A stretch of 64,000 nucleotides of DNA from Plut-88900 sp965116945 (GCA_965116945.1 OZ220734.1:1922001-1986000), one strand, 5' to 3'. Numbered from the stretch's first letter, positions 34,466-43,593 are shown. Notes: generated by a model from the sequence alone, not told the origin. Program-made: numbers and translations.

Positions 34466-36853
34466 ATGATCGACTTCATTGCCTGGGCCCTCACCGTCGA
34501 GGCCCTGGGCCTCATCGCCCTGCCAATCACCTTTGTCCTTTTCTCCCGCCTCCCGTATGGCGGATACGCATTCGCGAAACCCCTGGGGATTCTTCTGTTC
34601 AGCTTCCTGGTCTGGGTAGTTGGGTTTACGGGTATCGTCCCGCTAAATCGTGTTTGGGTGTCGGTGCTGGCTGTCGTGCTGATGGCGGGATCCATGCTGG
34701 TAGTCAAGGACAGAATCCCCGAGTTCCTCGCATACCTGAGGTCCCGAAGGTGGACGATCGTCGCCGTGGACGTGGTGTTCGTGGGAGCCCTGGTCCTTTG
34801 GGCTGTCGTGCGGTCTCATAACCCTTCCATCAGCCACACCGAGCAGCCTATGGACTTTGCCCTGCTCAACTCGGTGGTCAGGGCGGAATCCATGCCCCCC
34901 CAGGACCCCTGGCTCAGCGGTCACTCGGTGAGCTACTACTACTTCGGATACGTGATGCACGGGGTCTTGGCCAAGGTATCGGGCGTGGACCCCGCGGTGG
35001 CTTACAACCTCGCTATTGCCTTGGTATTTTCACTGTCCTTTACAGCTGCCTTCGGCCTTGCCTCAGAGATGGTTGCTATGCACCGCAATGGCAAACAGTC
35101 CGGGTACACCGCACCCTTGGGGGTCGGGCTGCTTGCCGGTCTTTTGATGGTGTGGGTGGGCAACTTTCAGGGAGTGGCGGAATCGGCCCGGTCACTAGGG
35201 ATAGGAGGAGATAGCGTATGGGGATGGGTCGGGGTGGAGGGAGCTACGAGCGTGCCGGAGACCTCGTCCCTGTTCCCCAACGACTTCTGGTGGTGGTGGC
35301 GCAGCACCCGCGTCATTGACGCCGCCGACTCCTTCCCGGCGATCACGGAATTTCCCAGCTTCAGCTTCATCCTCGGAGACCTGCACCCCCATGTCATGTC
35401 ATTGCCCTTCGTCATCCTGGCCCTTGCGCTAGGGTTGACGGCCCTCGCGTCAGGGGAAATCTTCGGCGCCCGATGGGTCAAGAATAATAAGGTCGCCTTT
35501 GTTGTTATTGCCATGGCGTTAGGGTCGCTGGGCTTCCTCAATAGCTGGGACCTGCCCCTTGGCTTGAGCCTGTTTCTCATAACAACATTCATTGCCAGCC
35601 GACGGTCAGCGCAAACTTGGGGTCGAGACCAGACTAGAGATTGGCTGATTTTCGCTGGAGCCGTAGCGTCAGCCTCTTTCGTTCTCTACCTGCCTTTCTA
35701 CCTTGGCGACAGACCTTCTCCCCTATTCCCGTGGGTCCTTCCCCTTCAAGATGTCCACACCCGCTACATCGACTATTTCCTGGTACTGGGGCTCTTCCTT
35801 CTGATCGTTGTCCCATTCATCCTGTCCCTGGCATTCCGCTACCGGCACTCAGGTAGTTCAAGCAGCAGGGAATGGCGATGGGGCGCCTTGACCCTGTTCG
35901 CACCTCTTGCAGTATGGGCCGGGATAGTTCTTCTGACGGGTCTTGTGCAGGGAGAGACGGTGGAGAGCCTTGCAGAGATTGGGTGGCGCCTCCTGTGGAC
36001 GCTGCCTCTTCTGGTGTTGGTAGGGCTGGCTATCTGGACAGCGCTCAGGCTCGGTTTGAATGCTGCAAGTGAAGCGAGGGCGCCGGCTATCTTTGCAGCA
36101 GTACTGGTGTTTGCAGGATTATTCGTCACCCTTGGCCCGGAACTCTTCCGCATTGTCGACGTTTTCGGTAACAGGATGAATACGGTCTTTAAGTTGTACT
36201 ACCAGGCCTGGATTTTGCTGGCGGTGGCATCCGCCTTCGCGCTCTATTACCTTTTCGTCAGCTGGAACAAGTCCAGTCCCCTGGCCCGGGCCGCGGGCGC
36301 ATCGGCCACAGGGCTGGTAGCATTGCTGATAGTGGCTTCTTCCATGTACTCCTTCGGTGCCATAGATGACAAGGCCGACTCCTTTGCCGGATCGCCTACC
36401 CTGAACGGTTTGGCCTTTCTCGGCTCTTCCGACTCTCCGGAACATCGGGCCTTGGAGTTCATTGCCAACGATTCGGACTCTGACTCAGTCGTGGTTGAAG
36501 CAGTTGCGGTTGATGACAGGGGCATACCGGGAGGCGACTACCGACTAGAATATGCCCGAGTGTCGGGACGCACCGGTGTGCCCACTGTTCTCGGGTGGGC
36601 GGGACACGAGGAGCAATGGCGCGGCAATCGTGTTGGGTTTCGGGAGAGAGCCGACGACGTGAAGACCATCTACACCGATCCCAACCCTATAATTGTCCGG
36701 GACCTGCTGGAAAAATACGGAATCGACTATGTCTACGTCGGAAGCCTGGAGAGAGACTTGTACGAGGTGCCCCCTACGGCAACCTTCGACATATTCATGG
36801 ATCGAGCATTCGTGTCGGGTGACATAGTCATCTACAAGGTGAGGCAGAATTGA
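34466..36853 (+). CDS. DUF2298 / Chlor_Arch_YYY polytopic membrane protein
   Basis: A 795-residue protein with well over ten membrane helices. The tyrosine run in GHSVSYYYFGYVMHG and the LGDLHPHVMSLPF segment identify the DUF2298 (TIGR03662, YYY) family, known from Chloroflexota and archaea. The fold resembles GT-C-type glycosyltransferases, and the soluble C-terminal domain (from about residue 660) resembles the periplasmic part of such enzymes. I chose ATG 34466; the frame extends to 34391 but crosses a terminator hairpin. Its stop overlaps the start of the next gene (TTGA), a partner found with it in many genomes. Probably it transfers a sugar from a lipid carrier; unproven. Confidence 0.85.
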   Translation: MIDFIAWALTVEALGLIALPITFVLFSRLPYGGYAFAKPLGILLFSFLVWVVGFTGIVPLNRVWVSVLAVVLMAGSMLVVKDRIPEFLAYLRSRRWTIVAVDVVFVGALVLWAVVRSHNPSISHTEQPMDFALLNSVVRAESMPPQDPWLSGHSVSYYYFGYVMHGVLAKVSGVDPAVAYNLAIALVFSLSFTAAFGLASEMVAMHRNGKQSGYTAPLGVGLLAGLLMVWVGNFQGVAESARSLGIGGDSVWGWVGVEGATSVPETSSLFPNDFWWWWRSTRVIDAADSFPAITEFPSFSFILGDLHPHVMSLPFVILALALGLTALASGEIFGARWVKNNKVAFVVIAMALGSLGFLNSWDLPLGLSLFLITTFIASRRSAQTWGRDQTRDWLIFAGAVASASFVLYLPFYLGDRPSPLFPWVLPLQDVHTRYIDYFLVLGLFLLIVVPFILSLAFRYRHSGSSSSREWRWGALTLFAPLAVWAGIVLLTGLVQGETVESLAEIGWRLLWTLPLLVLVGLAIWTALRLGLNAASEARAPAIFAAVLVFAGLFVTLGPELFRIVDVFGNRMNTVFKLYYQAWILLAVASAFALYYLFVSWNKSSPLARAAGASATGLVALLIVASSMYSFGAIDDKADSFAGSPTLNGLAFLGSSDSPEHRALEFIANDSDSDSVVVEAVAVDDRGIPGGDYRLEYARVSGRTGVPTVLGWAGHEEQWRGNRVGFRERADDVKTIYTDPNPIIVRDLLEKYGIDYVYVGSLERDLYEVPPTATFDIFMDRAFVSGDIVIYKVRQN

Positions 36854-39585
36854 CCGGCCCCGACCAAATGGACCCTACCCCGGCTCCCGGGTCTCCAGCC
36901 GCATTGTCGGCCCGGCTGAATGCCCGTCTACTTGGTTGGCTAGAGGGCGTCCCGGCTTGGGAAGTCTCGGTATACGTGGTTCTGGTAGCGTTGGCCGCGC
37001 TAACCCGGTTCTGGGACCTCGGGACCCGGGCAATGCACCATGATGAGAGCATTCACGCCTTCTTCGCCCTGGAATTCCTGGGAGCATACGAACATAACCC
37101 CCTGACCCACGGTCCCTTCCAGTTCTTCGGCATCAACCTGTTTTTCAATATTTTCGGAGAAAGCGAGGTCACAGCCCGAGGCCTGGCCGCGGTGTCGGGG
37201 GTGCTTTTGGTCGGGCTCCCGTTCTTCCTGCGCAACTACCTCGGCCGCTGGACCTGCATGCTGGCAAGCCTGATGTTCCTCCTCTCTCCTACCATCCTCT
37301 ACTTCACCCGCTTCGCCCGTAACGACGCATACATGGCCGTCTGGACCTTGCTGCTAATAGTGTTCATGTGGAAATTCTCGTCAGGTCGAAAGGCAAGATA
37401 CCTGTACGCAGCCGCCGCTGTATTGAGTCTGGCTTTCGCCACAAAAGAGAACACCTTCATCCTGATGGTCATCCTGGCCGGCTTCTTCTTCCTGCTCTGG
37501 CTGAAGGGCATGGAAGACCCAACCGAACCCGACAAAGAGACTCCTCAAGAGGTCCTTAAATCGGGTGCCCCCCAAATGCTCCTTAAAACCATAGAGACCG
37601 TTAGAGCTGCCGCTGTCTGGCTGTGGCCACGCATCGCACCCTACCCCTTGGTCTTCACCCTGTTCCTGGCATGGATCGTTTCGGCTATCTTCTGGTCATT
37701 TGACATATATGACGTCTTCGGCAGGGTCAACCTCACCTTCAGCCTGGTCTCCTTGGGCATCGCCATAGGCCTTTACGTAGCATTGGTACCCTGGCTCGTA
37801 ATACTGCGCAAGTCCCGACTCCATTCAAGATTGGAGTTCCGGGGAGTCGCCGACCGATTCCCCCTGATCGAACGCCTGCGCCGGACCCCCTGGCCCTTGC
37901 TTGTCTTACTCCCAATGCCCCTGATGGGCGCCGCTCTGGGCGTTTTCCAGGAGCCCCTTGGCCTCACCCTTGCCAACCCCAATGCTTTCGGGGGTGGCGG
38001 TGAGCATCACGTCGCCGGCATCCCCGATGGCGCCCCTGCGGGCAACATCAGCCTTGCCATGGCCCTTGGCATTACCGTTTACCTATTCGCCGCCAGCTTC
38101 TATATCGGCATCAAGTGGGACCGGAAGAAATTCCTGATAGCCGGCGCGATCTTCTGGTCGATATTTCTCGTCCTATTCACCACCTTCTTCACCAACACGG
38201 CACAAGGCTTGGGGAGCGGCCTGTGGCAGTCCCTCGGGTACTGGGTTGCTCAGCAGGAAGTCCGGCGCGGGGCTCAACCCTGGTACTACTACCTGGTTAT
38301 GACCACGGTCTACGAATTCCTCGCCCTGGCCCTCGTCCTCGCTGGTGGAGTATGGCTCGCATTTAGGAATAGAACTTCTTGGAAGCCAAGCCTGCTGGTC
38401 TACCAGGGGTTCTTCTGGGCGATTGCCGCAGCTCTCGTACTGTATACCTACTGGATGCCCTCCGCCCCCGCCTCCCGACTCACCATTGGCACAATCCTGA
38501 TTCTCGGGGCGGCCTTCGTTCTGTTCACCTACCAGTTTGCCTTCGACAAGTTTTTCCTGCGAAGCAGGCTACTGGTCGCCAACCTGGCAGTCCTCCTTCT
38601 TTTGGTTATCAACTGGGAAGTCCCGAGAATTATCGAGGCCACGGGCGTGGGAACCGTCGCTAGCTTCGACTCGGCCCGGGAACCATTTAACGCCGTAGTC
38701 CTCTTCGCTACCCTCTTGATCATCACTTACAAGTCCCTCACACGGGAGAACCGATTTGACGCATTCCTCGTCTTTTGGCTCGCGGCAACCCTCGTCCTCT
38801 ATTCGTCCGCCGGCGAGAAGATGCCCTGGCTGATGGTCCACACTGCCCTCCCCATAATCCTGCTAGCGGCCAGGCTGGTGGGGAGAGCTATTGAAGGCGT
38901 TGACTGGAAGGCCCCCCTCAATCTCCGTTGGGCCGCGGCGTTGATTGGGGTACTGGCCTTGTCCCTTGTCGGCTTCCATTCGACGCGTGTGGCGGTGGAT
39001 GCCGCCTATGGTCTCGGACGGCCCGGGACAGGGGATTACCCCATCGAAATGCTGGTTTATACCCAGACCACACCCGACATCACCCGAACAATGGCCAGCA
39101 TCGAAGAACGGGCCAGTGAGACCGGCCAGGGATTCGAACTGCCCATTATCATCGACAGAACCAGCGGCTTCGGTTATCCGTGGCGCTGGTACCTGCGAGA
39201 TTATACGAATGTGCATTGGCCCTGCTACGACTCCGAGACCTCTGATGCAACGTGCTCGGCACTAAATGAGCCTCCTGGAGCCGAAGTAATTGTCATGCAC
39301 TACAGGAACGAAATCGCCGCCACCGAATATCTCTCCGAATTTGACGAGGGAGAGCGGATAGGACACAGGGCGTGGTTCCCTGAATTCGCCACGTACAAGA
39401 GCGGGTCCAATCCCTTGCCCTTGGGCACATTCGTTAGCGCACTGGGTGACGGGGGATCATGGCGTCAGTGGTGGGACTACTTCGTCGATCGGGAACTTGC
39501 GGAAGGCAAACAGGTCGGCTCTGAGGATGCGATTGTGTTCTTCCGCCTCGGCCCCGAGCCTTTTGTAGAGGATGAGGAGCAATAG
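36850..39585 (+). CDS. TIGR03663 family membrane protein (GT-C-like, Agl23-associated)
   Basis: A 911-residue polytopic membrane protein. The first outer loop carries TRAMHHDESIHAFF, an acidic motif like that of GT-C glycosyltransferases (ArnT/PMT type), and about a dozen hydrophobic segments follow. A soluble C-terminal domain of about 190 residues ends in an acidic tail. The family (TIGR03663) is known to occur beside DUF2298 proteins and has been named flippase activity-associated protein Agl23. The TTG start overlaps the previous stop. An alternative start is ATG 36868. Probable role: envelope glycan or lipid modification. Confidence 0.83.
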   Translation: MTGPDQMDPTPAPGSPAALSARLNARLLGWLEGVPAWEVSVYVVLVALAALTRFWDLGTRAMHHDESIHAFFALEFLGAYEHNPLTHGPFQFFGINLFFNIFGESEVTARGLAAVSGVLLVGLPFFLRNYLGRWTCMLASLMFLLSPTILYFTRFARNDAYMAVWTLLLIVFMWKFSSGRKARYLYAAAAVLSLAFATKENTFILMVILAGFFFLLWLKGMEDPTEPDKETPQEVLKSGAPQMLLKTIETVRAAAVWLWPRIAPYPLVFTLFLAWIVSAIFWSFDIYDVFGRVNLTFSLVSLGIAIGLYVALVPWLVILRKSRLHSRLEFRGVADRFPLIERLRRTPWPLLVLLPMPLMGAALGVFQEPLGLTLANPNAFGGGGEHHVAGIPDGAPAGNISLAMALGITVYLFAASFYIGIKWDRKKFLIAGAIFWSIFLVLFTTFFTNTAQGLGSGLWQSLGYWVAQQEVRRGAQPWYYYLVMTTVYEFLALALVLAGGVWLAFRNRTSWKPSLLVYQGFFWAIAAALVLYTYWMPSAPASRLTIGTILILGAAFVLFTYQFAFDKFFLRSRLLVANLAVLLLLVINWEVPRIIEATGVGTVASFDSAREPFNAVVLFATLLIITYKSLTRENRFDAFLVFWLAATLVLYSSAGEKMPWLMVHTALPIILLAARLVGRAIEGVDWKAPLNLRWAAALIGVLALSLVGFHSTRVAVDAAYGLGRPGTGDYPIEMLVYTQTTPDITRTMASIEERASETGQGFELPIIIDRTSGFGYPWRWYLRDYTNVHWPCYDSETSDATCSALNEPPGAEVIVMHYRNEIAATEYLSEFDEGERIGHRAWFPEFATYKSGSNPLPLGTFVSALGDGGSWRQWWDYFVDRELAEGKQVGSEDAIVFFRLGPEPFVEDEEQ

Positions 39586-39593
39586 ACGTCCAT

Positions 39594-39622
39594 TTGCCCC
39601 TCCGAGTCGGCCTTCCTATAAT
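39594..39622 (+). promoter_or_regulatory. Promoter upstream of the flippase-like gene
   Basis: TTGCCC (39594-39599) and a consensus TATAAT (39617-39622) are 17 bases apart. The upstream CATTTGCCCCT also occurs in the promoter of intergenic element copy A at 42.27 kb, which may be chance. Confidence 0.5.
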
Positions 39623-39717
39623 TGAATGACCATCAGTGAATACTGAAACCATACCGGCAGACCGCAAGCCTCGCCGACCCGTTATGAAACCACTTCCACT
39701 TCAAGGCACGCCAGTCA

Positions 39718-40785
39718 TTGCTAAAATCTAAGAAGCTCTGGCTCGGCCTGGTCGTAAGCGCGCTTTTCCTTACCCTCTTCCTCTACCGTATCGACTATTC
39801 CGAAACCTGGGACGCGCTCCGCGGCGCCAATTACCTGTATGTCCTGCCGGCCATCGCCGTATACTTCGGGTCGCTCTGGTTCAGGACTATACGTTGGCAG
39901 TACCTGATGAAGCACCTCACCGAGGTCTCGGTGGCCCGACTCTACCCCGTCACCATAGTGGGTTACATGGCCAACAATATCCTGCCCGTGCGCCTCGGGG
40001 AAATCGTCCGCTCCTACTATCTGTCCACCCGGGAGCGAATCAGCACGACATCGGCCCTTGGCACCGTGGGCGTAGACCGCGTCTTTGACGGTCTTACCCT
40101 GATTTTCTTCCTGCTCGTTATCTGGCCCTTCCTTCCCCTTGCAGACATTCTGAAGAACGATGCCGGCGATGTAATCTGGAGCAGGGTGGTGGGCAGCGCA
40201 GTCGTATTCGCGGTGTTCCTTGGTGGGATAGTTGTCTTCGTGGCCCTCGCCGTCAGGCCGGGCCTTACCTCCTTCACCGTAAGAACGCTGCTTATCTTCG
40301 TGCCGGGTCGATTCAGAGCACTAATCAAAGGACTGGCCGAGACCTTTATTGAGGGTCTCGGGTCTCTCGGCAGCGCCAGGAAACTCTTTGTCATTTTCAT
40401 TCTCTCGCTGCCAATATGGATCATGGAGTGCCTGATGTACTACCTGATCACACTCTCCTTTGATCAGTTTGACGTTTCCTTTGCTCTGGCCATGGTTGTG
40501 ACCGCTACCTCCAATTTGGTCGGGGCACTACCCGCTGCGCCCGGAAACGTCGGAACATTCGAATGGGCCATCAAGATTACCCTGGTTGCCTTTGGCTTCA
40601 ACCCCGAGATCACAGTTGCCTACGCAGCGACCCTCCACGTGGTGCTGTGGTTGCCCGTCGTGGTGGCCGGAGTAATGTATCTTTGGCTCGAACACCGTTC
40701 CCTTATGGAGCTTGTTCGTGGGGGAACGCCAGCTGCGGCCGTGGCCGGAGGCAACATCTCCATGGAAGGAGAAAACAAGGATTGA
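39718..40785 (+). CDS. Flippase-like membrane protein (LPG synthase TM / UPF0104 family)
   Basis: A 355-residue integral membrane protein of the TIGR00374/UPF0104 family. The segments FRTIRWQYLM, NNILPVRLGEIVRSYYLS, TVGVDRVFDGLTL and NLVGALPAAPGNVGTFE are characteristic. Related proteins include MprF's transmembrane half and archaeal AglD, linked to lipid flipping or dolichol-sugar handling. The start is TTG 39718 and the stop overlaps the next start (TTGA). It shares direction with the two GT-C-like genes, 132 bases upstream, and likely moves the lipid-linked product. Confidence 0.85.
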   Translation: MLKSKKLWLGLVVSALFLTLFLYRIDYSETWDALRGANYLYVLPAIAVYFGSLWFRTIRWQYLMKHLTEVSVARLYPVTIVGYMANNILPVRLGEIVRSYYLSTRERISTTSALGTVGVDRVFDGLTLIFFLLVIWPFLPLADILKNDAGDVIWSRVVGSAVVFAVFLGGIVVFVALAVRPGLTSFTVRTLLIFVPGRFRALIKGLAETFIEGLGSLGSARKLFVIFILSLPIWIMECLMYYLITLSFDQFDVSFALAMVVTATSNLVGALPAAPGNVGTFEWAIKITLVAFGFNPEITVAYAATLHVVLWLPVVVAGVMYLWLEHRSLMELVRGGTPAAAVAGGNISMEGENKD

Positions 40786-42104
40786 AAATAGGAGTCATCG
40801 GTGCGGGAGCCGCGGGTTTGGCGGCAGCCTACGAGTTGCTAAAAAGAGGCCATAACGTCCATGTCTACGAGGCTGCCCCATTCGTCGGCGGCCAGGCCTC
40901 GACATTCGACGTCGGGGGTGGAAGGCTGGAACGGGGCTACCACCACCTCTTCAAAAGCGACACCTACATGGTGGACCTCATCCACGAACTCGGCCTCGGC
41001 GACAAGCTGGCCTGGATTGAGTCCAAGGTCGGGTTCTACCACGATGGCACCATTTACAACTTCGTGACACCCTTCGACCTGCTCAAATTCAAACCTCTGA
41101 GCCTGATCAACCGCATTCGCCTGGGCCTCGTGACCCTCTACCTTCAGAAGACAGGAAACTGGAAGAAATTCGAGAACGTCACGGCAAGGGATTGGGTAAT
41201 AAAGTGGGCCGGACGTCAGGCCTACGACGTGGTCTGGGGCCCACTCCTCAGGGGCAAGTTCGGGGCCAGCGCTGATGAAATTAGCATGGCCTGGCTCTGG
41301 GGCAAGATCTACCTAAGGGTCGCCTCCCGAGACAAGAGCCTCCAGAAAGAACGGCTCGGCTATCCGATGGGCAGCTTTGGCGAGGTTTTCGAGGTTCTCA
41401 CCGAGCGTATTGAGCAGATGGGCGGAGAGGTCCACTTGTCCACCCCCGTGACCCGGGTCATTGTGGAGAATAATCGGGCCACGGGTCTGGAGATTAAGAG
41501 ATCGAATGGAGAGGCAGCCACCGAGAACTTCGACCTGATAATATCGACAACGCCGTCCTACATCTTCCCCAGGCTCGTCCCCGAACTCCCCAACGACTAC
41601 ACCGAGACCCTGACCAGAATCAAGTATCATGCCGCAATTCTGGTAGTCATGGTTCTGAAGAAGTCCCTGTCCCACATCTACTGGATGAACATTAGCGGAT
41701 ACAAGACCCCGTTCCTCGCCGTCATAGAGCACACCAACTTCATCGACAAGTCCCACTACGGCGGCAAACACCTCGTCTATCTCAGTAACTACCTTGGCAA
41801 GGAAAGCCCCATGTATTCGATGAGCCGGGAAGAGCTGATGGCCGAGTACCTGCCTCACCTAAAACGCCTCAACCCCGACTTCGAAGAGTCCTGGATTGAG
41901 GAGTATTACTATCACAGGGAAGAGGCCGCACAGCCTATCGTAACCACCAACTATGGCGAGAAGATTCCCGCCCACCGAACCCCCATCGACAGGCTTTATC
42001 TCGCCAATACCACCCAGATCTACCCCGAAGACCGGGGCACCAACTACTCCATCCGCCTCGGCCAACGGATCGCAAAGCTGGTTTTGGAAGAAAACGCTGG
42101 CTAA
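40782..42104 (+). CDS. FAD/NAD(P)-dependent oxidoreductase, HemY/phytoene-desaturase class
   Basis: A 440-residue flavoprotein. The dinucleotide-binding fold IGVIGAGAAGLAAAYELLKRG opens it (core GAGAAGLAAA), followed by GGQASTFDVGGG and GYHHLF. The C-terminal FAD segment contains LYLANTTQIYPEDRGTN. Members act on lipids, sugars or porphyrins (UDP-galactopyranose mutase, desaturases, protoporphyrinogen oxidase); none can be chosen here. TTG 40782 overlaps the flippase stop and has AAGGAG just upstream, so translation is coupled. A strong terminator follows. Reduction or rearrangement of a lipid-linked glycan precursor is a reasonable inference. Confidence 0.82.
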   Translation: MKIGVIGAGAAGLAAAYELLKRGHNVHVYEAAPFVGGQASTFDVGGGRLERGYHHLFKSDTYMVDLIHELGLGDKLAWIESKVGFYHDGTIYNFVTPFDLLKFKPLSLINRIRLGLVTLYLQKTGNWKKFENVTARDWVIKWAGRQAYDVVWGPLLRGKFGASADEISMAWLWGKIYLRVASRDKSLQKERLGYPMGSFGEVFEVLTERIEQMGGEVHLSTPVTRVIVENNRATGLEIKRSNGEAATENFDLIISTTPSYIFPRLVPELPNDYTETLTRIKYHAAILVVMVLKKSLSHIYWMNISGYKTPFLAVIEHTNFIDKSHYGGKHLVYLSNYLGKESPMYSMSREELMAEYLPHLKRLNPDFEESWIEEYYYHREEAAQPIVTTNYGEKIPAHRTPIDRLYLANTTQIYPEDRGTNYSIRLGQRIAKLVLEENAG

Positions 42105-42195
42105 GTGCAGCATCGAGGCTCAACACTACACCCGCCGGCGAAGCCCCATCCCCCCCGACCAGGAATCCCTGCCCATTTTTCCCGCTATTGAACTA

Positions 42196-42240
42196 GGGGT
42201 AGAGGTTAGCGCTTTTGCGCCAACCTCTACCCCTGTTTTT
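42196..42240 (+). terminator. Strong intrinsic terminator of the membrane-glycan cluster
   Basis: GGGGTAGAGGTT pairs with AACCTCTACCCC, and GCGC with GCGC inside, closing a TTTT loop with a single A-C mismatch. A GTTTTT run follows. Confidence 0.9.
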
Positions 42241-42258
42241 CTCCCCCCTCTCCCTCCA

Positions 42259-42477
42259 AAAGTGGGACATTTGCCCCTTGACACCACTAAAACACCCGTT
42301 CTATAATGCCCCCAGTCTAGACCTCACACCCACCCCAAGGAGGAACCCAAAAACCCAGGGAAGCCCCCGAGACCCCACCCGAGGACTCAACGCCCTAGCC
42401 CATCCCAACGGCCCTCGCGCAGGCCTGCGGCACAAGCGAACGTCGCCATCTCCTCATCCCGCTGGGTCCCGTGTCCT
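42259..42477 (+). repeat. Intergenic promoter-bearing element, copy A
   Basis: About 215 bases match 54439-54655 in the same order. Shared blocks are AAAGTGGGACATTT, CCCCTTGAC, a -10 region, an SD-like AGGAGGAAC, CCCAGGGAAGCCCCCGA, CATCCCAA and GCGAA..TC..CATC..CCTC. Similarity at the protein level is poor in the frames I compared, so the unit looks non-coding. It may encode a small RNA or leader. Confidence 0.65.
42278..42307 (+). promoter_or_regulatory. Consensus promoter within element copy A
   Basis: A perfect TTGACA (42278-42283) and a perfect TATAAT (42302-42307) are 18 bases apart. This is the strongest-looking promoter in the window, yet no gene follows for 800 bases. It probably drives a non-coding RNA. 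Confidence 0.85.
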
Positions 42478-43043
42478 TTCCCTGGTCGTCAGGCGATGGA
42501 AAGACGCCCTGGATAGAGCCACAGCGGATCGGCCATCCCCCGCCGAGGCGGTAGTCTCGGAGGCTGGTTAGCAGCGAGCTTACGCTATATCAAGCAGGGG
42601 TGGCGGGCCGGCTACCCCCGACCGGGACTGGATCCCGGAGGTCGGCCCGCCGGCGAGCTTGCGCCATATATCAAGCAAGGGGTCGCTGGGCCGCCTTGAC
42701 CCTCGGGGGGCCCACGTAACACATGATGTCTGAGGGGGCCACAGCCCGATCACTGGCCCCCGCCATGCCTGCGGGCATTCAGAAGTGGGGTCAAGGCCCG
42801 GTTGTCTGCCCGGACAACTGGAGCACACATCGAGCGCTAGGGCGCGGCCGGCTGCAATCCGCCCTCGTGGCGGACCTCCAAGGCCCCCTACAGCCGGAAC
42901 ACCGCATTAGAGTAGAGGCCAACGGCTCACCAGGCGTCTTCCATCGCCAACCCTAAACCCGACAGACAACCCGAAAACCCCAAACCCTACAACTGAATAA
43001 GAACCCGGAGTGTTAGGAACCCTCGCAAACCGCCATGCCCTCC
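42308..43043 (+). ncRNA. Candidate long structured RNA or decayed element in the nuo leader region
   Basis: This gene-free stretch follows the consensus promoter and is rich in hairpins: a three-part stem at 42602-42651, a 9-bp stem at 42798-42821 (loop TGCCC), and a long stem at 42848-42897 enclosing another (TCCGCC/GGCGGA). It contains a degenerate 79-bp tandem repeat. I found no motifs of RNase P RNA, tmRNA or 6S RNA. Its RNA nature is inference. Confidence 0.35.
42574..42695. repeat. Degenerate tandem repeat, 79-bp period
   Basis: Two copies begin GCGAGCTT.CGC..ATAT at 42574 and 42653 and continue with ATCAAGCA, GGGGT and GGGCCG. A hairpin lies at 42602-42651 in the first copy. Confidence 0.65.
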
Positions 43044-43072
43044 TTGAACGCCTTCTGTGTGTAGGGCATAAT
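43044..43072 (+). promoter_or_regulatory. Promoter of the nuoE-nuoF-Mo-subunit operon
   Basis: TTGAAC (43044-43049) and CATAAT (43067-43072) are 17 bases apart, about 38 bases upstream of the nuoE-like ATG. Confidence 0.6.
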
Positions 43073-43110
43073 AGTGCGCAAGTTCACACTTGGAGCAAGC
43101 GCAACCCCCC

Positions 43111-43578
43111 ATGACGGCAACGGCCTCTACGACAGATAGAGTCAACCAGGCCCTTAATCAACAGGTCAAAGACGAAGTTACCGTTCTCTCATCCCTGATT
43201 TACGTTCAGGAGGAGTTCGGGTTCTTGCCCCCCGAGTCCATCCCCCTGGTAGCGGACTTCACCGACGCCTCCATCAACGACGTGTTCGGCGTCGCGACCT
43301 TCTATACCCACTTCCGCTTCACCCCACCCGGGCCCCACACCGTAGAAGTCTGCTGGGGCCCGTCCTGTCACGTCCGCGGCGCCGCCGAGGTGATGTCGGC
43401 GGTAAAGGCCGAATTGGGCATGGAAGAAGAAGGCACTACGAAGGACGGTCAGGTTACCTGGAAGAGGTCGTCCTGTGCCGCTGCCTGTGCCCACGGGCCC
43501 GTGGCTATGGTCGACGAGATGATCTACGGAGACCTCACCCCCGAGGCCGCAGTACAGCTCATTAAGGACGTCCGGTAA
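43111..43578 (+). CDS. NuoE-like [2Fe-2S] thioredoxin-fold subunit
   Basis: A 155-residue subunit of an NAD-linked dehydrogenase. The [2Fe-2S] ligands are in CWGPSCHVRG and CAAACAHGP, the normal C-x4-C ... C-x3-C pattern, and FGVATFYTHF precedes them. ATG 43111 was chosen; TTG 43090 would add seven residues. Followed after 15 bases by a NuoF-like gene and then a molybdopterin subunit, it is part of a NADH-dependent formate dehydrogenase-type or related soluble complex rather than full complex I, whose other genes are absent here. Confidence 0.9.
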   Translation: MTATASTTDRVNQALNQQVKDEVTVLSSLIYVQEEFGFLPPESIPLVADFTDASINDVFGVATFYTHFRFTPPGPHTVEVCWGPSCHVRGAAEVMSAVKAELGMEEEGTTKDGQVTWKRSSCAAACAHGPVAMVDEMIYGDLTPEAAVQLIKDVR

Positions 43579-43593
43579 GGTCATTTACACACC

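Noticed and set aside
42215..42571. 118-codon open frame across element copy A
   Set aside because: Starts inside a terminator loop, is Pro/Arg-rich and low in complexity, and its product does not match the frame in copy B although the DNA does.
42308..43043. RNase P RNA or tmRNA in the 1-kb intergenic region
   Set aside because: None of the universal RNase P blocks (GAGGAAAGTCC type) or the tmRNA tRNA-like end and tag frame were found.
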